A DNA stretch of 13,975 nt from an uncultured Coriobacteriaceae bacterium. GTDB lineage: Bacteria; Actinomycetota; Coriobacteriia; Coriobacteriales; Eggerthellaceae. Position 1 is the stretch's first letter. Every line of letters begins with the position of its first letter. The position numbers and the translations under genes are program-made. The stretch covers positions 1-13,975 of the forward strand of contig CACZIP010000018.1 of assembly GCA_902781245.1 (NCBI GenBank). Direction: 5' to 3'. The notes under the pieces were generated by a model. That model did not search any database. It was not told the origin of the DNA and saw only the letters and a program-made list of their open reading frames with translations. Of the stretch, positions 6,770 through 13,053 are shown one piece after another.

Positions 6770-6810
6770 CACGTGTGAGTCATTGGGCCAGTTCCAATGA
6801 CTCACACGTG
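6770..6810 (-). terminator. 17-bp-arm hairpin with T-run, reading towards serS
   Basis: CACGTGTGAGTCATTGG (6770-6786) and CCAATGACTCACACGTG (6794-6810) are perfect arms with a 7-nt loop. On the minus strand the stem is followed directly by TTTTTAAT, the form of an intrinsic terminator. It lies between the divergent serS and the 64-residue membrane gene, with no minus-strand gene upstream to terminate. It could block stray transcription entering serS, or be an attenuator if a serS promoter exists upstream of it. Confidence 0.65.
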
Positions 6811-6861
6811 CTAGTATTACGGATGCAGAAAACAAAGCGGCTTGAGCGTTAGGCAGACGAT

Positions 6862-7056
6862 ATGGATTTCGGATCGATATACCATTTCCTTTTCGAAACA
6901 TACGTTGGAATCGGCGTATTGATCGGCGTGTCCCTGGTCGTCTGCATCATCATCGCCGCGCTGCTCGAGCTGCGCACCCGCAAGACTTACGTGGACCGCG
7001 GCCCACGCGAAGATGACGAAGACGAGTGGTCGTTCTTCGACGACGAGGACGAATAA
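6862..7056 (+). CDS. 64-residue single-pass membrane protein with acidic tail
   Basis: Residues about 13-36 (YVGIGVLIGVSLVVCIIIAA) form one transmembrane helix, followed by basic LRTRKTYVDRG (37-47) and a strongly acidic end (EDDEDEWSFFDDEDE). The positive patch after the helix suggests the N-terminus is outside and the acidic tail in the cytoplasm. The codon pattern and sharply organised topology argue for a real gene, though the ribosome site is weak (AGG about 10 nt before the ATG). It may belong to a small Eggerthellaceae-specific DUF family; this is recalled with low certainty. Function unknown. A pyridoxamine kinase gene follows after 141 nt on the same strand, separated by a stem-loop. 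Confidence 0.7.
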   Translation: MDFGSIYHFLFETYVGIGVLIGVSLVVCIIIAALLELRTRKTYVDRGPREDDEDEWSFFDDEDE

Positions 7057-7080
7057 CCAGAAGAGGCTACCCTCTCTGGT
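7056..7080 (+). terminator. weak stem-loop after the small membrane gene
   Basis: ACCAGAAGAGG (7056-7066) pairs with CCTCTCTGGT (7071-7080) except for one bulged A, leaving a loop of 4 nt. The first arm begins in the TAA stop codon. No T-run follows (CATTCTG), so termination would be poor; it may only mark the 3' end. Confidence 0.4.
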
Positions 7081-7130
7081 CATTCTGACTGGTATCGCGC
7101 ATTTCGAACGATTCCTATTGGTAAAAGAAA

Positions 7131-7159
7131 TATCCACAACGCGCATACGGCGCTATACT
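7131..7159 (+). promoter_or_regulatory. candidate promoter for the pyridoxamine kinase gene
   Basis: TATACT at 7154-7159 lies 38 nt before the ATG. The 17-nt-spaced -35 position reads TATCCA (7131-7136), matching TTGACA at only three positions. This is the best candidate in the 141-nt gap; the -10 is identical to that proposed for serS. Confidence 0.35.
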
Positions 7160-7197
7160 CCTCTATTAAACGCTAACGCAGAGGAAAGTGACTAACA

Positions 7198-8085
7198 ATG
7201 ACCGTGAAGCAACACCCGCATACCCCCACGCTCTACAAGCGCGACCTCGACTACATCCCACGCATCGCCGCAGTACACGATTTGTGCGGTTATGGAAAGT
7301 GCTCGCTTGGCATTGCCATCCCAGTGCTTTCGGCAGCAGGTGCCGATGTGTGCCCCGTGCCCACAGGTTTGTTCAGCTCCCATACTGCTTTCCCGGGTTG
7401 GTACATGCACGATACGACCGAAATCCTGCCCGACTACTTGGCCGCATGGAAAGGCATCAACGTCGAGATCGACGCAGTGTACTCGGGCTTCCTTGGCGCT
7501 CCCGAGCAAGTCGACATCATTCGCGACATCTATGCGACCTACCCGCAAGCACTGCGCGTGGTCGACCCGGTCATGGCAGATCACGGCCAGGTCTACCCCA
7601 CCTATACACCCGAGCTCTGCCAGGCCATGGCTGAACTGGCGGGCGACGCGGACATTCTCACACCCAACCTCACTGAAGCCGCCATCATTCTCGGGCGCGA
7701 GTGGACCGGTACCGACATCACTGATGACCAGGCGAAGGAAATCATTGATGCCCTCATCGCCAAAGGTGCGAAGAACGTCGTGCTGAAAGGCATCCAGCGT
7801 GAAGGCGAAACCGAAATCCGCAATTTCGTAGGCGGCGTCGACTGCGACGTCTTCGAGGTGCACAACGAATTCATCCCCTACATGCTGCATGGAACGGGCG
7901 ACCTGTATTGCTCGTGCTTGCTGGCCAGCGTTATTGCCGGCAAGTCGCTGTTCGAAGCCGCTTGGTTTGCCGGCTCGCTCACGCGCGATGCCATCGAGGT
8001 GTCGACGAAGCAGCCGCACTTCCAGGAGCGCGGCGTCTCATTCGAACTTCTTCTGGGAAAAGTGGCCGCACTGCTCAGATCTTAG
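7198..8085 (+). CDS. pyridoxamine/pyridoxal kinase (PfkB/ribokinase superfamily)
   Basis: This 295-residue enzyme phosphorylates pyridoxamine, pyridoxal or pyridoxine with ATP in the vitamin B6 salvage route. Motifs: AAVHDLCGYGKCSLGIAIPV (24-43; the usual S-x-V-x-x-G-x-V-G-N region is here HDLCGYGKCS), PTGLFSSHTAFPGW (55-68), YSGFLG (95-100), DPVMADHG (123-130), TPNLTEA (155-161) and the anion-hole/catalytic HGTGDLY (231-237, Asp235 as base). This pattern fits the Firmicutes/Actinobacteria pyridoxamine-kinase branch better than ThiD. The start at 7198 has GAGGAAAG (7181-7188) 9 nt upstream; other in-frame starts are inferior. Its product feeds PLP enzymes such as the aminotransferase at 2323-3582, although they are in separate transcription units. 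It ends facing the convergent kinase gene, with a long-stem element between. Confidence 0.9.
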   Translation: MTVKQHPHTPTLYKRDLDYIPRIAAVHDLCGYGKCSLGIAIPVLSAAGADVCPVPTGLFSSHTAFPGWYMHDTTEILPDYLAAWKGINVEIDAVYSGFLGAPEQVDIIRDIYATYPQALRVVDPVMADHGQVYPTYTPELCQAMAELAGDADILTPNLTEAAIILGREWTGTDITDDQAKEIIDALIAKGAKNVVLKGIQREGETEIRNFVGGVDCDVFEVHNEFIPYMLHGTGDLYCSCLLASVIAGKSLFEAAWFAGSLTRDAIEVSTKQPHFQERGVSFELLLGKVAALLRS

Positions 8086-8100
8086 GAATGCGTTGATTTG

Positions 8101-8247
8101 GCGCAATCGCGTCGGCCAAGGGGAGAGCGTAGCGAGGTAAGCCCGAGGAGCCGAGAAATCCATTCGCCCGCCTGTTTTTGGCGGGCGAATTAGTTCGAGG
8201 CGACGAAGCGTCGAGCCAAGCTCTCCCCTTGGCCGATGTGGTTGCGC
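8101..8247. repeat. 147-base long-stem element between convergent genes
   Basis: The inner 17 bp of the outer stem are perfect: 8112-8128 (TCGGCCAAGGGGAGAGC) against 8220-8236. The pairing continues outward from 8111/8237 to 8101/8247 with only three departures, all G-T pairs if read as plus-strand RNA, making 28 consecutive pairs. Inside are a perfect 11-bp hairpin ATTCGCCCGCC / GGCGGGCGAAT (8162-8172, 8180-8190, T-rich loop) and a small CGACG / CGTCG hairpin (8201-8213). It fills the gap between the pyridoxamine kinase stop and the protein kinase stop. It could be a two-way terminator, a MITE-like mobile repeat or a structured RNA. No clear target-site duplication is visible and no transposase is nearby. 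Confidence 0.8.
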
Positions 8248-8248
8248 A

Positions 8249-10339
8249 TCACACCATAACAGCAAGCAAAACGACGAATCCTGCCACGAGCGGCACGATC
8301 GTCTGCGGAGTCAGGCCAAAAGCGACCACAAGCGCCAGGCCCATAAGCGCAACTGCGAGCACGAGACCAACGATCTCCATCCAGCGTTTCCTCTGCATTG
8401 AGAGGAACGACTGCGCAGAGGCCGCCACGAGCGAAATGCCGATGGTCAGCCAAGTCGACGTCTTGGTCACCAAGCTGCCGAACAGCGCCGATGCGTTCAC
8501 GTCGCCCATGAGCCAATAGGTCATCGCATCCCAACCGAGCAACGACTGGGAACCGAGCGATCCGAGCGCAAGGGCAACTACTGCGGCAAATGCCGTCGTG
8601 GCAACTGCTTGCACGGGAGGCAAGGCAACTCCAGCTAGCAATGGCACGATGGGAGCACCGCCCACAGCACCGAGAAGCGGAGCCGCAAGGGCCACGTTGG
8701 ACGCTCCTGCGTTATCTCGGGCTATGAAAAACCACCAGAGTGCAAGAGCGAGGAGCAAGACGATGGCGGGAACGATGGCGTTGTGCATGAGCATTGCGAT
8801 TGCAAGCAAGATAAACGAGATGAGCGCTCCGAGATGATGGCGTACAACGGCCAATGCTGCGGCAGCAATCGCAATTGCAGCGACCACGGCGAACTGTCCT
8901 GGCCCAAACGCCTCGAGAGGTGTGTAATTTGCTGCAGCCAACAAAGCGATGCCACCGCTCGCCACAGCGGCGAACGCTCGCGATAAAAAGCCGCGAGCAG
9001 GTGCACTCACCCTATCGCGCAGCGGTTTCCGGGCGGGACGCGCAGGTTTTGGAGCAGCTTGGGAAGGAGATTCTTCTTCGATGTCGTCGATATCATCTTC
9101 ATCGGGATAGTCGAGCGGCATTGCGTTTTGAGCGTTCGCCGGCTCGGAGGTCGCAGACGGTGCTTTGTCGCGATCGAACAGCGATTTGAAGAATCCAAAT
9201 GCCCCTGCTGATGCCGTTGCGCCCTCGAGCTCGAGCGAAGCATCATCGTGCGCATCATCGGGTTCGTCCGACAATCCGAGAGCATCTTCGACAATAGCTG
9301 CGAGCTGGTCCTTTCCCACAGCCGAATCACCCAGGAATTTGTCCGCCTCCTCTGCGAAATCGGCCACACTCGCGTAACGTTCATCGCGATCGGGGTCGAG
9401 CGCGTAGAACATGACATCGTCGATTTGCTCGTCGATGTTTTCCCAACACAGCGACGGCAAGACGAGTTCGGCATCCTCGATTGCCGCCTCGGCTTCGTCA
9501 AGGGTTTTCACCAGGAACGGATTCTCGCCCGTCAACATCTCGTAGGTCACCGCAGCAAGCGACCATTCGTCCGTTCGTGCGTCGAGGTGCTCGCGGCGCA
9601 TTTGCTCGAGCGGCATGTACCCAATCGTGCCCCCACCCGTCGTGCCCGCTCCCGACGCATCAGCCAGCGTCGCCAGACCGAAGTCGGTCACTTTCACCTC
9701 GCCCTTTGCATTGACCATGATGTTGTCGGGCTTGATGTCCAGGTGCAAGACGCCGCCCTCATGCGCTGTCGTCAATGCGCCGGCCACCGCGTCGAACACG
9801 GCGGCAATCACATCGAGCGTCAGCCAATCGGCGTATTCGCGCATTATCTTTGTGAGCGTGATGCCTTCGACGTATTCCATGATCAGGTACGCAGTTTGAC
9901 CGCGCACCTCGAAATCGAACACTGTGACGATGCGCGGGTCTGAAAGCATCGCGGCGGTTCGCGCCTCATCGAGACCAGGCAGATGTGCAAGCGCATGGAA
10001 AGCCTCAGGTTCGAAGTCCTGATCGAAATCGTCCGATTCTGCGTGACTATCCTCTTCGAGGAACTCGCTCCACGGCTGAATGCCATGCCAGCGGTCAGCC
10101 GTCGAGGCATCGACCCTAATCGCCCCTCCAGCGCCCGTTTGGTTTTGCCCTGCTTGAGCTACAGCCTGAGCACCTGGCAAAGCCGCCCGGTAGGCATCTT
10201 GTTCGGTCAGCTGAATCGTCTTGATGGCAACTTTGCGCTGAATGCGCGGATCCCAGGCGATTTGCACCGTGCCGAAACCGCCCGTACCAGCTGTGCCGAT
10301 TGGCTCGTAACGATCGAGTATGAGTTTGGCGTATGCCAT
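8249..10339 (-). CDS. membrane-bound Hanks-type Ser/Thr protein kinase with polytopic C-terminus
   Basis: A 696-residue protein. N-lobe: glycine loop GTAGTGGFGTV (16-25, here starting IGTAG), VAIK with Lys40. An insertion of about 70-80 residues, acidic and Gln/Gly-rich (residues about 45-118), comes before helix C (LDEARTAAML, Glu125 likely the salt-bridge Glu). Catalytic loop VLHLDIKPDN (197-206) has Leu200 where RD kinases have Arg; Asp201, Lys203 and Asn206 are kept. DFG is at 219-221, then GGGTIGYMPLEQM (APE-equivalent PLE 243-245) and DEWSLAAVTYEMLTG. Residues 340-455 are an acidic then basic linker; 456-696 contain about seven or eight membrane segments instead of the PASTA repeats of PknB-type kinases. 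The start at 10339 (MAYAKLILDRYEPIG) has GGAAGGTG just upstream, better than the ATG four codons earlier, which would place that site inside the coding region. It faces the divergent acyltransferase gene. Substrates unknown. Confidence 0.9.
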   Translation of the reverse strand: MAYAKLILDRYEPIGTAGTGGFGTVQIAWDPRIQRKVAIKTIQLTEQDAYRAALPGAQAVAQAGQNQTGAGGAIRVDASTADRWHGIQPWSEFLEEDSHAESDDFDQDFEPEAFHALAHLPGLDEARTAAMLSDPRIVTVFDFEVRGQTAYLIMEYVEGITLTKIMREYADWLTLDVIAAVFDAVAGALTTAHEGGVLHLDIKPDNIMVNAKGEVKVTDFGLATLADASGAGTTGGGTIGYMPLEQMRREHLDARTDEWSLAAVTYEMLTGENPFLVKTLDEAEAAIEDAELVLPSLCWENIDEQIDDVMFYALDPDRDERYASVADFAEEADKFLGDSAVGKDQLAAIVEDALGLSDEPDDAHDDASLELEGATASAGAFGFFKSLFDRDKAPSATSEPANAQNAMPLDYPDEDDIDDIEEESPSQAAPKPARPARKPLRDRVSAPARGFLSRAFAAVASGGIALLAAANYTPLEAFGPGQFAVVAAIAIAAAALAVVRHHLGALISFILLAIAMLMHNAIVPAIVLLLALALWWFFIARDNAGASNVALAAPLLGAVGGAPIVPLLAGVALPPVQAVATTAFAAVVALALGSLGSQSLLGWDAMTYWLMGDVNASALFGSLVTKTSTWLTIGISLVAASAQSFLSMQRKRWMEIVGLVLAVALMGLALVVAFGLTPQTIVPLVAGFVVLLAVMV

Positions 10340-10575
10340 AGCACCTTCCACGCTGCAATTTCGGTTCGTTTTGGAAGCGCTTTCTTTGCGAGCTAATCAT
10401 ACAGCAAGCGAAGTCGACTCCGAAGGCGATTGAGGTGGTTACCCGAGAAAGCGAAGGTGAAATCATCTTTTTCCCCACAAAGGGAAACATCAATGAAATC
10501 TGTTAACAACGCACGCCACGAAACGTGGCAAGATGTACTAGAACAAGTTTTGCATTGAATAAAGAAGGGGAGCCG
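10340..10575. other. divergent intergenic region between kinase and acyltransferase genes
   Basis: This 236-base gap should hold both promoters. On the minus strand TATGAT (plus-strand ATCATA, near 10397-10402) is a passable -10 for the kinase, without a good -35. On the plus strand I find no convincing -35/-10 pair. A perfect 6-bp dyad GCCACG-AAA-CGTGGC (10515-10529) lies about 50 nt before the acyltransferase ATG and could be an operator or a leader hairpin. No small gene is convincing here. Confidence 0.45.
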
Positions 10576-12462
10576 ATGGCTCAGGCGAAAGGTCGTTACG
10601 TACCGGCGCTCGATGGACTGAGAGCGCTGGCCGTTCTTGTCGTAATCGCATATCACATGCACCTCGGATGGGCGCCGGGCGGTCTTCTCGGCGTCACGAT
10701 GTTCTTCGTGTTGTCCGGCTATCTGATCACCGGCCTGCTTCTCAAGGAATACGACGACAGCGGCACGATCAGCTTGGCAAACTTCTGGCTGCGCCGTGTG
10801 CGCCGCATCATTCCCGCCGTTGTGTTCGCCGTGCTCGGCACAGCACTGCTCTGCACGATCTTCAACCATGCACTGCTCACGAAGATGCGACCAGATGTCC
10901 TGCCGACGCTGTTCTTCTTCAACAACTGGTGGCAAATCTTCCACAATGTCTCGTATTTCGAGGCACTGGGGTCGCCTTCCCCGCTGACGCATTACTGGTC
11001 GCTCTCAATTGAAGAGCAGTTCTACCTGATCTGGCCGGTCGCCCTGCTCATCTGCATGAAAGCGGGCGTCAAGCGTACGACGATGCAGAAAGGCATCATC
11101 GTGCTCATCGTGTTGTCGGCCCTCGAGATGATCTTGCTGTTCGACCCGCATGCCGATCCGTCGCGCGTCTACTACGGCACCGACACCCGTGCGTTCTCGT
11201 TGCTCATCGGCGCTCTCCTGGCGTTCATCTGGCCTCATCAGAAGTTGACTGTTCGTGCGGGGAACCGCATGACGCCAACGGGACGGCTCGTCTTCAACAT
11301 CGTCGGCGTGCTTGCAGTTGTGGGACTGCTCGTCATGGTCGTCGTCACCAACGGGTTCGAGCCGTTCATCTATCGTGGCGGCTTGCTGTTGTGCTCGCTT
11401 CTGACCGCCATCGCCATCGCCGTGCTCGTACACCCCATCAGCTGGATATCGAAGGTGTTCGAATTGCCTCCGTTCGTATGGATTGGCAAATGGAGCTACT
11501 CGATGTACCTTTGGCACTTCCCCATCATCCTGTTGCTCACCCCGACCAACATGCAAGGTGGAACCCCTTGGTGGCTCTGCTTGATCGAACTCGCGCTCGT
11601 CATCGGAATTTCGGCATTCTCGTACTTCTTCGTCGAGAACCCGATTCGCCATGGAGCCATAGGCAATTTCGTCTATGACCTGCGCGATGGCCAGTTCACT
11701 ATCCCCCAATGGATTGGAAGCCATCTTGTGCTGGTCGTGCCAGCCATCCTGTTCATCGTCGTCTCCCTCGGCGGCCTGGCCTTGGTGCCTGACACCTCAG
11801 CCGTCGAAGGTGCGGGCTCCATGAAAGTCACCCCTGTGACGAAAACCGTGCAAGCTGCGCAGCAAGCCCGCGTGAAGGCCGAAGCCAAGATCGAAGCGCG
11901 CAAACCCGACATCTTGGTCATCGGCGATTCGGTACCGATGGGCATGCCGGCTTACGGGGTGTTCGACGATGTGTTCCCGGGCGGTTACTGCGATACCGCA
12001 GTCGGCCGGCAGTTCTACGACGGAGCTGCTATCTATGCTGAATATCGAGACCTCGAGCTCGTCGGCAACGTCGTCGTCATCGCGTTGGGCACAAACGGAT
12101 ATGCAACCGACGAAGACGCCGAAGCGCTCATGAAGGAAATCGGAGACGAGCAACGCGTCTGGTTCGTCAATACGCGAAGCCCCGAGGAGTACGTCGACTC
12201 GTCGAACGCAGTCATTCAACGCGTCTGCGACAACCATGCAAATGCACAGCTGATCGATTGGTATTCGATTAGCGCAGACCATCCCGATTACTTCGATGGC
12301 GACGGAACGCATCTCACGGGCGAGTCGGCGGCCACCTACGCATGGATGATTTACGATGCCGTGAAAGACTACCTGCCCGATCGCACCGACGAAGAGCGCG
12401 AGGCAGCCGCAGAGGGCGCCGCAGAAGCGGCAGCGGCAAGCGGCCTTTCCGAAGAGGGCTGA
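10576..12462 (+). CDS. OatA-type membrane acyltransferase (AT3 domain plus SGNH domain)
   Basis: A 628-residue protein of the acyltransferase-3 family fused to an extracytoplasmic SGNH esterase-like domain, as in peptidoglycan O-acetyltransferase OatA and related surface-polysaccharide O-acetyltransferases. The AT3 part (about 1-400) has roughly ten membrane helices, the R-x10-H motif (DGLR16 to YH27), FFVLSGYLIT (43-52), the basic LRRVRRI loop (72-78), YWSLSIEEQFY (140-150) and WSYSMYLWHFP (306-315). A linker (405-442) leads to the SGNH domain with GDSV (Ser452), ALGTNG (Asn507) and DGTHLT (Asp576, His579), so the Ser-Asp-His set is intact. The Ala/Glu-rich end (605-628) is low-complexity. 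The start at 10576 has AAGGGGAG 3-4 nt upstream and matches the family opening (RYVPALDGLRALAV); a GTG at 10525 has no ribosome site. The sigma-factor gene follows after 68 nt. Confidence 0.9.
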   Translation: MAQAKGRYVPALDGLRALAVLVVIAYHMHLGWAPGGLLGVTMFFVLSGYLITGLLLKEYDDSGTISLANFWLRRVRRIIPAVVFAVLGTALLCTIFNHALLTKMRPDVLPTLFFFNNWWQIFHNVSYFEALGSPSPLTHYWSLSIEEQFYLIWPVALLICMKAGVKRTTMQKGIIVLIVLSALEMILLFDPHADPSRVYYGTDTRAFSLLIGALLAFIWPHQKLTVRAGNRMTPTGRLVFNIVGVLAVVGLLVMVVVTNGFEPFIYRGGLLLCSLLTAIAIAVLVHPISWISKVFELPPFVWIGKWSYSMYLWHFPIILLLTPTNMQGGTPWWLCLIELALVIGISAFSYFFVENPIRHGAIGNFVYDLRDGQFTIPQWIGSHLVLVVPAILFIVVSLGGLALVPDTSAVEGAGSMKVTPVTKTVQAAQQARVKAEAKIEARKPDILVIGDSVPMGMPAYGVFDDVFPGGYCDTAVGRQFYDGAAIYAEYRDLELVGNVVVIALGTNGYATDEDAEALMKEIGDEQRVWFVNTRSPEEYVDSSNAVIQRVCDNHANAQLIDWYSISADHPDYFDGDGTHLTGESAATYAWMIYDAVKDYLPDRTDEEREAAAEGAAEAAAASGLSEEG

Positions 12463-12487
12463 CAAATTCGCTAAAAACTTCCGACAA

Positions 12488-12526
12488 TTTCGCCTTCCCA
12501 CTCGTGTTATAGGATGGAAGGCGAAA
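12488..12526. repeat. 11-bp inverted repeat in front of the sigma-factor start
   Basis: TTTCGCCTTCC (12488-12498) and GGAAGGCGAAA (12516-12526) are perfect arms with a 17-nt loop. The second arm runs into the ribosome site AAAGGAG (12524-12530), so folding in mRNA would limit ribosome access to the sigma gene. It could also help end acyltransferase transcription (T-run absent), or the loop (GTTATAGG) could carry a -10 box. Confidence 0.5.
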
Positions 12527-12530
12527 GGAG

Positions 12531-13004
12531 TTGGCCCTGAAAGCGACATACGACATCACCGGAATGTTCCGAAGGCACGTGAAAAGCGTGTACCGACTGT
12601 GCTATTCATACCTCAGATCGGCTCCGGATGCGGAAGATGCGACGCAGGCAACGTTCATGAAGCTCGTCGACAAGCCGCGAACGTTCAAGGACCATGAACA
12701 CGAGAAGGCATGGCTGTTGGCCTGTGCGGCGAATGTCTGCAAAGACGAGCTGAAAAGCGCACGCCGCAAACGTGCCGGCGAGATGCCAGCTGACGTCGCC
12801 GACTCGCAAGCCCACACGGAATCGAGCAACGTGCTCGATGCGGTCCTCGCATTGCCCGAACAATACAAAGACTGTGTCTACTTGCACTATTACGAAGGCT
12901 ACAAGACCGACGAAATCGCCTCGATGACCAACACCCCGCCTTCCACGATCCGCAACCGACTCAGCGAAGCGCGCAAGCTTTTGAAAGCATCGCTGGATGG
13001 GTGA
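12531..13004 (+). CDS. ECF-like sigma-70 family RNA polymerase sigma factor
   Basis: A protein of about 157 residues with the two-domain ECF layout. Sigma region 2 covers about 13-80 (VYRLCYSYLRSAPDAEDATQ, then ATFMKLVDKPRTF and EKAWLLACAANVCKDELKS). Sigma region 4 covers about 101-153 (LDAVLALPEQYKDCVYLHYY, then EGYKTDEIASMTNTPPSTIR and NRLSEARKLL), with the helix-turn-helix DEIASMTNTPPSTIRNRLSE. No extra C-terminal domain is present. The start is uncertain: the frame's TTG at 12531 touches the AAAGGAG site with no spacer, while a CTG at 12537 (reading M-K-A-T-Y-D-I) has a proper 6-nt spacer, and the first ATG at 12564 has no good site. The partner gene at 13054 looks like its membrane-bound regulator. 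Target promoters cannot be read from this window. Confidence 0.88.
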   Translation: MALKATYDITGMFRRHVKSVYRLCYSYLRSAPDAEDATQATFMKLVDKPRTFKDHEHEKAWLLACAANVCKDELKSARRKRAGEMPADVADSQAHTESSNVLDAVLALPEQYKDCVYLHYYEGYKTDEIASMTNTPPSTIRNRLSEARKLLKASLDG

Positions 13005-13035
13005 GTCCACCTTCTGGAACCGAAGACGGACTCAC
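13001..13035. repeat. bipartite stem-loop between sigma factor and VWA gene
   Basis: GTGAGTCC (13001-13008) pairs with GGACTCAC (13028-13035); inside, CTTC (13011-13014) pairs with GAAG (13022-13025) around a 7-nt loop, separated from the outer stem by a symmetric 2-nt internal loop. The sigma-factor TGA (13002-13004) is in the first arm, and the VWA ribosome site GGAGAG follows shortly after. No T-run follows. A possible control of the sigma to regulator ratio. Confidence 0.5.
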
Positions 13036-13053
13036 GAGATTGGAGAGCATGTC

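Noticed and set aside
6692..6861. T-box riboswitch controlling serS
   Set aside because: The region is under 200 bases, no T-box consensus (TGGNACCGCG-like) or serine specifier stem is visible, and the best -10 box lies between the hairpin and the gene.
7188..7634. Alternative plus-strand frame beginning MTNNDREATPAYPHALQARP
   Set aside because: It is in a different frame within the pyridoxamine kinase gene and has no domain; the AGAGGAAAG site serves the ATG at 7198.
7192..8019. 275-codon open frame on the minus strand
   Set aside because: It is the shadow of the pyridoxamine kinase gene, which has complete PfkB-type motifs.
8101..8247. CRISPR array or insertion sequence
   Set aside because: There is one large inverted repeat only, with no direct repeats of regular spacing and no transposase frame inside 147 bases.
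10525..10575. Upstream GTG start for the acyltransferase
   Set aside because: The GTG lies in a small hairpin without a ribosome site, whereas AAGGGGAG precedes the ATG at 10576 and the family N-terminus begins there.
11005..11724. 239-codon open frame on the minus strand
   Set aside because: It is the shadow of the acyltransferase; its composition (Asp/Glu/Arg/His-rich, no domain) is typical of antisense of membrane-helix codons.
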